NCBI RefSeq assembly: GCF_018614525.1
Contig: NZ_JAGGOL010000068.1
Coordinates: 1-52,625, forward strand
Origin: Streptomyces sp. ISL-11
Lineage (GTDB): Bacteria; Actinomycetota; Actinomycetes; Streptomycetales; Streptomycetaceae
Length of the DNA: 52,625 nucleotides
Reading direction: 5' to 3'
In this document: piece after piece, positions 1 through 7,951 of the stretch
Layout: every line of letters starts with the position of its first letter
How positions within the stretch are numbered: the first letter of the stretch is position 1
Made by a program: the position numbers and the translations under genes
The notes under the pieces: generated by a model
Told to the model about the DNA's origin: nothing
Databases searched by the model: none
What the model saw: the letters and a program-made list of their open reading frames with translations, nothing else

Positions 1-9
1 AGGCATGGC

Positions 10-41
10 GCCGGGCGCCGGCGCCCGGCCTTCGGCCGGGG
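10..41 (-). terminator. Probable terminator downstream of icmB
   Basis: A perfect 20-nt palindrome (GCCGGGCGCC then GGCGCCCGGC, 10-29) is followed by a second short stem around TTC (CCGGCC TTC GGCCGG). It lies about 45-75 nt past the icmB stop. There is no T-tract, as is common for Streptomyces hairpins. Inferred role: transcription termination. Confidence 0.45.
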
Positions 42-84
42 CCGGCCTGCTGCGCGCAGCGCGCGGCGCGCCCGCCACGCCCGG

Positions 85-498
<414 letters not shown>

Positions 499-824
499 CA
501 CTGCCTCCATGTACGACTGCCGGTAACCGGCCGCGAGGTTCCCCGTGCCCCAGGGCCCAGGGATGTGAACGAACGTTATCCCCAGCATCCCGCAACCGGC
601 CGTTTCGCGGTGGAGAGCGAGGGGGAAATCACACGTGGGACAACACGTTCGCTACGCACCGCCCCGCACTGCCGCGTCTCACGGCCCGTACGGCCACTCA
701 CGTTGCCGGGACGGGCGGGTCGGCGGGCGGTGCGAGGGCAAGCCGCGGCGCACAGCGGCCCGGCTGTCCGCGAGTGCGCACGGGGGACAGAGCCGCCTTC
801 TGTGTGCCGTTCGGGAGGTCGGCC

Positions 825-1676
825 ATGGTGGCCCTGCGCTTTCTCACGATCCTCTCCACCCTGCTGCGCCCCTCGGCCGCCCTCGCGCGGTCCACGGTGC
901 TGGAGCTGGCGATCCTCACCGGTCATGTGCTCCTCTATCCGACCGGCCTGACCCAGGAGCGCCGCCCGCCGTCCCCGCCCGTCCCCCCATCCGGCCCAAC
1001 CGACACGCCCGGGCTCACGACAAAGGCAACAAAAGTGGGCGAACACCCCCCTGTTCTCCTGCTCCACGGCTTCATCGACAACCGCTCCGTCTTCGTCCTG
1101 CTGCGCCGCTCGCTGCGCCGGAACGGCTGGCGGCAGGTCGAGTCCCTCAACTACTCCCCGCTCACCTGCGACGTCCGCACCGCCGCCGAACTGCTCGGCC
1201 GGCACGTGGAGGACTTCTGCGCACGCACCGGCAGCCGGCGCGTCGACGTGGTGGGACACAGCCTCGGCGGACTGATCGCCCGCTACTACGTCCAGCGCCT
1301 CGGCGGCGACGCCCGCGTCCGCACGCTGGTCACGCTCGGCACCCCGCACGGCGGCACCCGTGTCGCCCCCCTGATGTCGGCACATCCGCTGGTCCGGCAG
1401 ATGCGGCCGGGTTCGGAAGTCATCCGGGAACTGGCCGCGCCCGCCCCGAATTGCGGGACGCATTTCATCGGCTTCTGGAGCGATCTGGACCAATTGATGG
1501 TGCCCGTGGAGACCGCGCGTATCGACCATCCGGACCTGATCGCCCGCAATGTGCGGGTGACGGGCGTGGGCCATCTCGCGCTGCCCGTCCACTGGGCGGT
1601 GGCGACGGGCATCCGCCAGGCCCTGACCACGGAGGAACCGGCGGCCGACGCCTCGGGAACGGCCTCCGTCGCCTGA
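825..1676 (+). CDS. Secreted or membrane-anchored triacylglycerol lipase/esterase
   Basis: 283-aa alpha/beta-hydrolase of the bacterial lipase class 2/PGAP1-like type. The nucleophile elbow GHSLGG places the catalytic serine at about S146; an oxyanion-type LLLHGF segment lies near residue 80, and a histidine in GVGHLALP (about H250) fits the third triad member. The N-terminal 40 residues are hydrophobic and could be a signal anchor, followed by a Pro-rich linker. The ATG at 825 is preferred over an in-frame ATG at 774 because GGGAGG lies 6 nt upstream. It is divergent from icmB. The substrate is unknown; hydrolysis of lipid or ester bonds at the cell surface is the family role. Confidence 0.75.
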   Translation: MVALRFLTILSTLLRPSAALARSTVLELAILTGHVLLYPTGLTQERRPPSPPVPPSGPTDTPGLTTKATKVGEHPPVLLLHGFIDNRSVFVLLRRSLRRNGWRQVESLNYSPLTCDVRTAAELLGRHVEDFCARTGSRRVDVVGHSLGGLIARYYVQRLGGDARVRTLVTLGTPHGGTRVAPLMSAHPLVRQMRPGSEVIRELAAPAPNCGTHFIGFWSDLDQLMVPVETARIDHPDLIARNVRVTGVGHLALPVHWAVATGIRQALTTEEPAADASGTASVA

Positions 1677-1767
1677 CCGTTTCTCCACAGCAACCGCACC
1701 GCCGAAGGCGGCCCGCCGCCCGTCGGCCGCTCGACAAAAACCGAACAAACTTCGAACGTCAAATCGG

Positions 1768-1893
1768 TTTCCCGGGGTTCAGTCCACCGAAAGGCGGCTA
1801 AATGCCCGGGCCGCCCCCGCTTGAAACGTGACGAAGATTGTCGCCATCCCGAACCGCCGGGTACAGTCGCCGCTAATTCTCCTGCTCCCGAGG
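1768..1893 (+). promoter_or_regulatory. Candidate ydaO-type (c-di-AMP) riboswitch leader
   Basis: The leader of the M23 peptidase gene contains paired CCCGGG segments (1771-1776 and 1805-1810) enclosing GTTCAGTCCACCGAAAGGCGG. A 3-prime block then reads CCGAACC, CCGGGTACAG, CGCTAATTCTCC and CCCGAGGCG. This order resembles the ydaO/c-di-AMP motif, which in Streptomyces precedes cell-wall hydrolase genes. The match is by eye and the pairing is only partly verified; it could instead be an unrelated structured 5-prime UTR. Confidence 0.42.
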
Positions 1894-1903
1894 CGAAAGA
1901 GAA

Positions 1904-3412
1904 GTGGTGGTGAACGACCGTCACCCGTCGGCGGGCTCCGGCCCGACCGGTCCCGCTCAGGACGTCTCCTACGGGCACTACACGTCGTACGAGCAGCAGA
2001 GCGCGCCGTACGGCTACACCGGGCACGACGGTCACGCGACCGGCGAGTGGTCTGCCGGCAATCAGTGGGACACCTCCACAGGCCAGTGGGACACCACCGG
2101 GCAATGGGACACCAGCGGCCAGTGGGACACCGGTCAGTGGGATACCACCGGCCAGGCCCAGACCGGCCAGACCCAGACCTGGGACACCAGCGCGTACAGC
2201 ACCGGGCAGTGGGACACCACCGCCGCGTCCCAGCCTTCGGGCCAGTGGGACACCGGCGGCTGGGACACCTCCGGCGCGACCGGCCCGTACGACACCTCGG
2301 GCCACTCGGGCCAGTGGGACACCGGCGCCCACGCCCAGAGCTGGGACACCGGCGGCAGCCAGTACCCGTCCTGGGACACCTCGGGTCAGTGGGACGTCAG
2401 CACCCAGCAGACGCAGACCTGGGACACCAGCGCGTACGCGGCCATGGAGGAGAGCCGACCCGAGGCGCAGCACACCCCGACACTGATGGTCGACCTCTCC
2501 GGCGTCGACCTGAACTCCGCCCCGGCTCCGGCCGTGCCCGGCGCCCGGGCCGTCGCGGACGCCGAGACCCGCACCATGTCGGTGATCGAGGAGCCGGAGT
2601 CCGCCGCCCTGGACGACGCGCCGCTCACGCCGGCCGGCCAGGACACCCCGGGCCCGGCCCGTAGCCGCCGCAAGGGCGCCACCGCCCGTACCGGCTACCG
2701 CCCGCGCCGCAAGGCGCTGTTGACCGTCGCCGTTCCCTCGGTCGCCGTCATGGGCGTCGCCGGGATCGCCGCCGCGTCCGTGTCGGCCGGTGGCGACAGC
2801 GACACCAAGGCGCCGCAGGCCGCCGCCGCCCCGGACACCTCGGCCGTGCCGGCGCAGGCCAACAGCAAGCTGGACACCCAGCTCGCGAGCCTCAGCCACG
2901 GCGCCGACGACTTCGCCAGCCGCGCCAACCGCACCCAGGAGCGCATCGACCTCAAGGCGCGGCAGGAGGAGGAGAAGAAGAAGAAGGCGGAGGAAGCGGC
3001 CCGCAAGGAGGCCGAGCGACCGAAGTACTCGCTTCCCGTCAACCAGCACGGCCTCAGCGCCTATTACGGGCAGGCGGGCGTCAACTGGATGTCGGTGCAC
3101 ACCGGCATCGACTTCCCCGTGCAGTACGGCACCCCGGTCATGGCCGCGACCGACGGCACGGTCCGCACGCAGTACAACGTCGCCTACGGCAACATGGCCA
3201 TAGTGACGTCGCCCGACGGCACGGAGACCTGGTACTGCCACCTCAGCAGCACCAAGCTGCGCTCCGGCCAGGTCAAGGCCGGTGACGTCATCGCCTACTC
3301 CGGCAACTCGGGCAACTCCACCGGACCGCACCTGCACTTCGAGGTACGGCCCGGCGGCTCGGCCGTCGACCCGCTGCCGTGGCTGCGCGGCCACGACCTC
3401 GACCCGACGTGA
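1904..3412 (+). CDS. M23-family peptidoglycan metallopeptidase with N-terminal WDT repeats
   Basis: 502-aa protein with three parts. Residues about 50-178 are a low-complexity region with about 15 [W/Y]D[T/V] units, many as GQWDT. A single hydrophobic segment (about 268-288, after a basic cluster) should place the repeats in the cytoplasm and the rest outside. After a Lys/Glu/Arg-rich helical linker (about 350-378) comes a lysostaphin-type M23 domain with zinc ligands HxxxD (H399, D403) and HLHFE (H476, H478). It should cleave peptide crosslinks in peptidoglycan. The start is one of three consecutive GTG codons (1904-1912) behind GAGG. The upstream leader may be a riboswitch, consistent with controlled wall turnover. 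The WDT repeats have no function known to me. Confidence 0.82.
   Translation: MVVNDRHPSAGSGPTGPAQDVSYGHYTSYEQQSAPYGYTGHDGHATGEWSAGNQWDTSTGQWDTTGQWDTSGQWDTGQWDTTGQAQTGQTQTWDTSAYSTGQWDTTAASQPSGQWDTGGWDTSGATGPYDTSGHSGQWDTGAHAQSWDTGGSQYPSWDTSGQWDVSTQQTQTWDTSAYAAMEESRPEAQHTPTLMVDLSGVDLNSAPAPAVPGARAVADAETRTMSVIEEPESAALDDAPLTPAGQDTPGPARSRRKGATARTGYRPRRKALLTVAVPSVAVMGVAGIAAASVSAGGDSDTKAPQAAAAPDTSAVPAQANSKLDTQLASLSHGADDFASRANRTQERIDLKARQEEEKKKKAEEAARKEAERPKYSLPVNQHGLSAYYGQAGVNWMSVHTGIDFPVQYGTPVMAATDGTVRTQYNVAYGNMAIVTSPDGTETWYCHLSSTKLRSGQVKAGDVIAYSGNSGNSTGPHLHFEVRPGGSAVDPLPWLRGHDLDPT
2057..2434 (+). repeat. Degenerate 12-18 bp coding repeats (GGCCAGTGGGACACC units)
   Basis: In-frame degenerate repeats around CAGTGGGACACC encode about 15 WDT-type motifs in the N-terminal region of the M23 peptidase. 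Spacing is 4-6 residues at first and longer later. The codons CAG TGG GAC ACC are nearly invariant, suggesting recent slippage or recombination-driven expansion. Confidence 0.8.
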
Positions 3413-3427
3413 GCGGCGCCCGCCGCT
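3412..3427. terminator. Short bidirectional hairpin between convergent genes
   Basis: AGCGGCG (3412-3418) pairs with CGCCGCT (3421-3427) in the 21-bp gap between the M23 peptidase stop and the pcrA stop. A 7-bp GC stem with a tiny loop could terminate transcription from both sides; no T-tract. Confidence 0.35.
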
Positions 3428-3433
3428 GAGCGG

Positions 3434-5887
3434 TTAGAGCTTCTCCACCGGCGCGTACCGCAGGAGGAGCCGCTTCGGCTTCTCCTCACCGAAGTCGACC
3501 GTGGCCTCGGCGTTGTCACCGCTGCCCTTGACGCCGACGACCGTACCCAGCCCGAACGAGTCGTGGGTGACGCGGTCACCGATGGTGAGCGCCACCACGG
3601 GCCGGTCCTTGGCCCGCCGCGTCGCGAAGCCGCTGGGCCCCGACTTGCCCCCGCCCAGGCCGCCCGAGCGCGAGGACGGGAAGGACGACGACACCGCGCC
3701 CATCGACGCGGACGGCGTCGCGGGGCCGGTGCGGCGCCACTGCACGTACTTCTCGGGGATCTCCTCCAGGAAGCGCGACGGCGGGTTGTAGGCGGGCTGG
3801 CCCCAGGCGCTGCGCATGCTCGACCGGGTCAGATACAGCCGCTCGCGGGCACGGGTGATGCCCACATAGGCCAGCCGCCGCTCCTCCTCCAGCTCCTTGG
3901 TCTGGCCGAGGGCGCGCATGTGCGGGAAGACGCCGTCCTCCATGCCGGTGAGGAAGACGACGGGGAACTCCAGGCCCTTGGCGGTGTGCAGGGTCATCAG
4001 CGTGATGACGCCACTGCCCTCGGTGTCCTCGTCCGGGATCTGGTCGGAGTCGGCGACCAGGGCGACCTTCTCGAGGAACTCCGCGAGCGTGCCCTGGTCC
4101 TCCCCTTCCCGCTCCTGCTCGAACTCCAGGGCCACGGCGGCCAGCTCCTGGAGGTTCTCGATGCGGGTCTCGTCCTGCGGGTCGGTGGACGCCTGGAGCT
4201 CGGCGAGATAGCCGGTCCGCTCCAGGACCGCCTCGAGCACGGTGGCGGGCCCGGCGCCGGACTCGACGACGGTGCGCAGCTCCTCCATCAGGACGTTGAA
4301 GCGCTTGACGGCGTTGGCCGAGCGGGCCGCCATGCCGTACGCCTCGTCCACGCGCCGCAGGGCCTGGGGGAAGCTGACCTTCTCGCGCAGCGACAGCGCG
4401 TCGATCATGGCTTCGGCGCGGTCGCCGATGCCGCGCTTGGGGACGTTGAGGATGCGCCGCAGCGGCACGGTGTCCTCGGGGTTGGCGAGGACCCGCAGGT
4501 AGGCCAGGACGTCACGGACCTCCTTGCGCTCGTAGAAGCGCACGCCGCCGACGACCTTGTAGGGCAGGCCGACGCGGATGAAGATCTCTTCGAAGACACG
4601 CGACTGGGCGTTGGTGCGGTAGAAGATGGCGACGTCGCCGGCCTTGGCGTCACCGGCGTCGGTGAGCCGGTCGATCTCGTCGGCGACGAACTGCGCCTCG
4701 TCGTGCTCGGTGTCGGCGACATAGCCGGTGATGGACGCGCCCTCGCCGGCCTGGGTCCAGAGGTTCTTCGCGCGGCGGTTCTGGTTGCGCTCGATGACCG
4801 CGTTGGCGGCGGAGAGGATCGTCTGCGTGGAGCGGTAGTTCTGCTCCAGCAGGATCGTCGTGGCCTGCGGGTAGTCCTCCTCGAACTGGAGGATGTTGCG
4901 GATCGTCGCACCGCGGAAGGCGTAGATCGACTGGTCGGCGTCGCCCACGACGCACAGCTCGGCCGGGCCGAGGTCCGGGATGTTCTCCGCCGTGCCGACG
5001 AGCTCGCGCACCAGGGTGTACTGCGCGTGGTTGGTGTCCTGATACTCGTCGACCAGCACGTGCCGGAAGCGCCGGCGGTAGTGCTCGGCGACGTCCGGGA
5101 ACGCCTGGAGCAGGTGGACCGTGGTCATGATGATGTCGTCGAAGTCGAGGGCGTTGGCCTCGCGCAGCCGCGACTGGTACATCACATAGGCCTGGGCGAG
5201 CGTCTTCTCGAATCCGTCGGCCGCCTGCGACGAGAAGTCCTCCTCGTCGATCAGCTCGTTCTTCAGGTTGGAGATCTTGGCGCTGAAGGACTTCGGCGGG
5301 AACTTCTTCGGGTCGAGGTCCAGGTCCCGGCAGACCAGCGCCATGAGCCGCTTGGAGTCGGCGGCGTCGTAGATCGAGAAGGACGAGGTGAAGCCCAGCT
5401 TCTTGCTCTCGCGGCGCAGGATCCGCACGCACGCGCTGTGGAAGGTCATCACCCACATGGCGTGGGCGCGCGGGCCGACGAGCTCCTCGACGCGCTCCTT
5501 CATCTCGCCCGCGGCCTTGTTCGTGAACGTGATCGCGAGGATCTGGCCGGGGTGGACATGGCGCGCGCCCAGCAGGTGGGCGATGCGGTGGGTCAGCACG
5601 CGCGTCTTGCCCGAGCCCGCGCCGGCGACGATCAGCAGCGGCGAACCGGTGTGCACCACGGCGGCGCGCTGCTGGTCGTTCATCCCCTCCAGCAGGGCGG
5701 CGGGGTCGATGGCAGGCCGGACCGCCCCGTCGCGGTAGTACGCCTCACGGGGCACGGGCGCGTCGAAGGCGCCCCCGAAGAGGTCGTCCGGCACCGGCTC
5801 CGGTGCCGCGTGCTCCGGGGGCGGCGGGTGCTCCTCGTCCGCAGGGCCGAGATCCGCCAGGAAGCTGTCGTCAAAGAGGCTGCTCAT
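3434..5887 (-). CDS. pcrA: ATP-dependent 3'-5' DNA helicase PcrA/UvrD
   Basis: 817-aa superfamily 1A helicase acting in nucleotide-excision and recombination repair and in removal of obstacles during replication. Visible motifs: Walker A AGAGSGKT (88-95), motif II VDEYQDTNHAQY, motif III GDADQSIYAFRGA, motif V HTAKGLEFPVVFLTGME and motif VI AYVGITRARERLYLT. The C-terminal 60 residues end in a small beta module (GDRVTHDSFGLGTVVGV) typical of PcrA, which contacts RNA polymerase in other species. Full length for actinobacterial PcrA, with an acidic N-terminal extension. It starts at an ATG followed by SSLFDDSF. The gene is monocistronic, with three 18-bp direct repeats about 75-125 bp upstream. 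Confidence 0.95.
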   Translation of the reverse strand: MSSLFDDSFLADLGPADEEHPPPPEHAAPEPVPDDLFGGAFDAPVPREAYYRDGAVRPAIDPAALLEGMNDQQRAAVVHTGSPLLIVAGAGSGKTRVLTHRIAHLLGARHVHPGQILAITFTNKAAGEMKERVEELVGPRAHAMWVMTFHSACVRILRRESKKLGFTSSFSIYDAADSKRLMALVCRDLDLDPKKFPPKSFSAKISNLKNELIDEEDFSSQAADGFEKTLAQAYVMYQSRLREANALDFDDIIMTTVHLLQAFPDVAEHYRRRFRHVLVDEYQDTNHAQYTLVRELVGTAENIPDLGPAELCVVGDADQSIYAFRGATIRNILQFEEDYPQATTILLEQNYRSTQTILSAANAVIERNQNRRAKNLWTQAGEGASITGYVADTEHDEAQFVADEIDRLTDAGDAKAGDVAIFYRTNAQSRVFEEIFIRVGLPYKVVGGVRFYERKEVRDVLAYLRVLANPEDTVPLRRILNVPKRGIGDRAEAMIDALSLREKVSFPQALRRVDEAYGMAARSANAVKRFNVLMEELRTVVESGAGPATVLEAVLERTGYLAELQASTDPQDETRIENLQELAAVALEFEQEREGEDQGTLAEFLEKVALVADSDQIPDEDTEGSGVITLMTLHTAKGLEFPVVFLTGMEDGVFPHMRALGQTKELEEERRLAYVGITRARERLYLTRSSMRSAWGQPAYNPPSRFLEEIPEKYVQWRRTGPATPSASMGAVSSSFPSSRSGGLGGGKSGPSGFATRRAKDRPVVALTIGDRVTHDSFGLGTVVGVKGSGDNAEATVDFGEEKPKRLLLRYAPVEKL

Positions 5888-5960
5888 CGCCTCCCGAGTC
5901 TAGGCCGCCGCACTGACAGCCGGTCCCGCTTCCCCGAACAGCCTTCGAATGAGGCGGGCG

Positions 5961-6014
5961 TCACTCCCGTACGGAGCGCCACTCCCGTACGAAGCGTCGC
6001 TCCCGTACGAAGCG
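5961..6014. repeat. Three tandem 18-bp direct repeats upstream of pcrA
   Basis: Copies at 5961-5978, 5979-5996 and 5997-6014 share the form (T/C)C(A/G)CTCCCGTACG(A/G)AGCG. Each includes the palindrome CGTACG. They lie between the stop of the small membrane protein gene and the pcrA start (both minus strand), so in the probable pcrA promoter region. They could be a phased protein-binding array or a neutral tandem duplication. Confidence 0.75.
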
Positions 6015-6033
6015 GGTGGGGGCTATGTGCCGG

Positions 6034-6387
6034 TCACGTCCACAGCACGGCGACGAAGATGTTCGCCGCGGTCAGCGCGCCGACCGTGCCGAAGGCGGCC
6101 GCCTCGACCTTCTCGTCGTCCCGCTTCACGTAGACGAGCCCGAGGATGACGATCAGGAGCGCCAGCTTCACGCCGATCTTGAGCGTGTTGACGGTGTTGC
6201 CGTCGGCCTGGTTGAGGCCGACCAGCGCCACGCCGGTGACCAGCATGGTGAGCGCGCCGTGCAGCATCGCCGGGACCATGCGCGCCTCGCCCTTGCCCAT
6301 GGCCTTCATCTGGGTCATGAAGCCGCCGAGCAGGGCGGCGATGCCGACGATGTGGAGGCCGACGACGGCGTGAATCAGTACGTCCAT
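6034..6387 (-). CDS. Small four-helix integral membrane protein
   Basis: 117-aa protein with four predicted transmembrane segments: IHAVVGLHIVGIAALLGGFM, the ALTMLVTGVALVGL region, LALLIVILGLVYV and the C-terminal TAANIFVAVLW. A conserved-looking histidine sits in helix 1. This resembles small Streptomyces membrane proteins distantly like the CopD/DUF2269 type, but I cannot assign a substrate. The gene stands alone, 147 bp upstream of pcrA on the same strand, with the 18-bp repeats between; co-transcription is possible. The ATG (MDVLIHAV) is the only sensible start. Confidence 0.7.
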   Translation of the reverse strand: MDVLIHAVVGLHIVGIAALLGGFMTQMKAMGKGEARMVPAMLHGALTMLVTGVALVGLNQADGNTVNTLKIGVKLALLIVILGLVYVKRDDEKVEAAAFGTVGALTAANIFVAVLWT

Positions 6388-6714
6388 GAGGACCGACCCT
6401 AGCCGGGGCCATAGCAGCTGCCGGAGGCGAGGTGGGGCTCAATCGCCACATCGGTCACGCAGCGGGTTTATGAATCCATCCCTGCCCGGGCAGCCCTGTC
6501 ACTCTCTGTCGCGGTGCAGCCGATTCAGGGCATTACCGGTCATGTGTGTTCTCGGGCGTGACCGCCCGGTTTACCGTCCCTCTCCAGACGGCGGCCCGCG
6601 CTCTCCCCCTTCGCCGGCGGGCCGCCGCCCACCACCCCGCCCACGGGACAGTGACCCTGCGTGACCCTGCGTGTCCGGTACGACCCGCAGGTGTGGAAGG
6701 AAGTGACGGCCGAC

Positions 6715-7785
6715 GTGGCATCGCATCGAAAGCCCAAGCAGCACCCGCTCGCCAGCAGCACCGTGCGGACAGCGGCCACGCTCGCCCTGGCGGGCGTGGC
6801 CGGCACGACCGCTCTGGAGGGCACCGGGCACGCCGCGCCCCTGCCGGACCCGGCGCAGCTGAGGGCCCGCGTCGACCGGTCCTATCAGGAGGCCGAGGTG
6901 GCCACCGAGCGTTACAACGGTGCCAAGGAGAAGGCCGACCGCGCCGAGGCCGCGCTCGACGGGCTCCAGGACGAAGCGGCCCGCAGGACCGAGCGGCTCA
7001 ACGCGGCCCGCGATGCCCTCGGCTCCCTCGCCAGCGCGCAGTACCGCGCCGGGGCCGTCCCCGAGAGCGTCCGCCTGCTGCTGTCCTCCTCCCCCGGCCA
7101 GTTCCTGGAACGGGCCTCCCTGACCGACCGTGCCGGCGACCGGAAGGCCGTCGTCGTCGCGCGGTTCCAGCGCGAGCTGCGGGAGGTGCGGCAGGTGCGG
7201 ACGACCGCTGCCGGGCGGCTCGCCGAGCTCAGGAGCGAGCAGGACACCCTCGCCCGGAACAAGCGGACGGCTGCGGCGAAGCTGACGGAGGCCAGGGCGC
7301 TGCTGGAACGGCTGCCCTCGCGGGAACGCGCGGCGGTCGAGCGCGGTGACGCGGCGGACCCCGCGACGGGCGCCGGGCGGGCCACCGCGCTCCGGGCCGA
7401 CCGCCCGGCCTCGCGCGACGCCGTCCAGGCACCCACGGGCCGGGCCGCGCAGGCCGTGGCCTTCGCCTATTCGGCGCTCGGCAAGCCGTACGTCTGGGGG
7501 GCCACCGGCCCCTCGGGGTTCGACTGCTCGGGGCTGACCCAGGCGGCCTGGCAGGCGGCGGGCGTCTCCCTGCCGCGCACGACGTACACCCAGATCAACG
7601 CGGGCCGGCGGGTGTCCCGGGGGCAGCTGGCCCCGGGAGACCTGGTGTTCTTCTACTCCGGCGTCAGCCATGTCGGCCTCTACGTCGGTGGCGGGCAGAT
7701 GATCCACGCCCCGCACCCGGGGGCACCGGTGCGGCTCGCGCCGGTCGACGAGATGCCGTTCGCCGGTGCGGCGAGGCCGGCATGA
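6715..7785 (+). CDS. Secreted NlpC/P60 cell-wall endopeptidase
   Basis: 356-aa protein. After a basic start (ASHRKPKQ) and a hydrophobic stretch ending GTGHAA, which forms a signal peptide, residues about 50-215 form a long charged coiled coil (ARVDRSYQEAEVATERY onward). A C-terminal NlpC/P60 domain follows, with catalytic Cys in FDCSGL (C271) and His in SHVGLYVG (H319), plus a GQMIHAP motif. The family cleaves D-Glu-diaminopimelate bonds in peptidoglycan stem peptides; the coiled coil may autoinhibit or localise it as in RipA-like enzymes. GTG 6715 is preferred because family members begin (M/V)ASHRKPK and GGAAGG lies upstream; GTG 6703 is the alternative. The 310 bp upstream hold no gene that I recognise. 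Confidence 0.85.
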   Translation: MASHRKPKQHPLASSTVRTAATLALAGVAGTTALEGTGHAAPLPDPAQLRARVDRSYQEAEVATERYNGAKEKADRAEAALDGLQDEAARRTERLNAARDALGSLASAQYRAGAVPESVRLLLSSSPGQFLERASLTDRAGDRKAVVVARFQRELREVRQVRTTAAGRLAELRSEQDTLARNKRTAAAKLTEARALLERLPSRERAAVERGDAADPATGAGRATALRADRPASRDAVQAPTGRAAQAVAFAYSALGKPYVWGATGPSGFDCSGLTQAAWQAAGVSLPRTTYTQINAGRRVSRGQLAPGDLVFFYSGVSHVGLYVGGGQMIHAPHPGAPVRLAPVDEMPFAGAARPA

Positions 7786-7804
7786 ACGGCGCGGGCGCTG
7801 GCGG

Positions 7805-7951
7805 TGTCATGCGCACCACCGCTGCGCGGCGGTGTCCTCAAGCGCCGGACGGGCTTGATTCGGCTGAGCCCAGCCACATCAAGCCCGTCCGGCGCCCGCC
7901 GCCGCAGGCGGCAAAGACGGCCCGCAGCCAAAGACCCGCCGGACACGGCTA
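7805..7951. repeat. Intergenic palindromic repeat, copy A
   Basis: The core is a perfect 18-bp stem, GCGCCGGACGGGCTTGAT (7842-7859) with its complement (7878-7895). Modules flank it: TGCGCACCACCGCTGCGCGG on the left, and a CGCCGCCGCAGGCGG stem then the reverse of TAGCCGTGTCCGGCGGGTC on the right. The right edge overlaps the TAG stop of the esterase gene. It lies between convergent genes. The same family occurs at 40206-40401, 44748-44926 and 50325-50486. Confidence 0.9.

Noticed and set aside
1286..3394. Long minus-strand open frame opposite the lipase and M23 genes
   Set aside because: Its product is Gly/Arg/Val repetitive; the plus-strand frames contain intact signal, TM and catalytic motifs.
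3563..6133. 856-codon open frame on the plus strand opposite pcrA
   Set aside because: It is a mirror of a GC-rich gene; pcrA on the minus strand has all helicase motifs, and the plus-strand product is low-complexity Gly/Val/Arg/Asp text.
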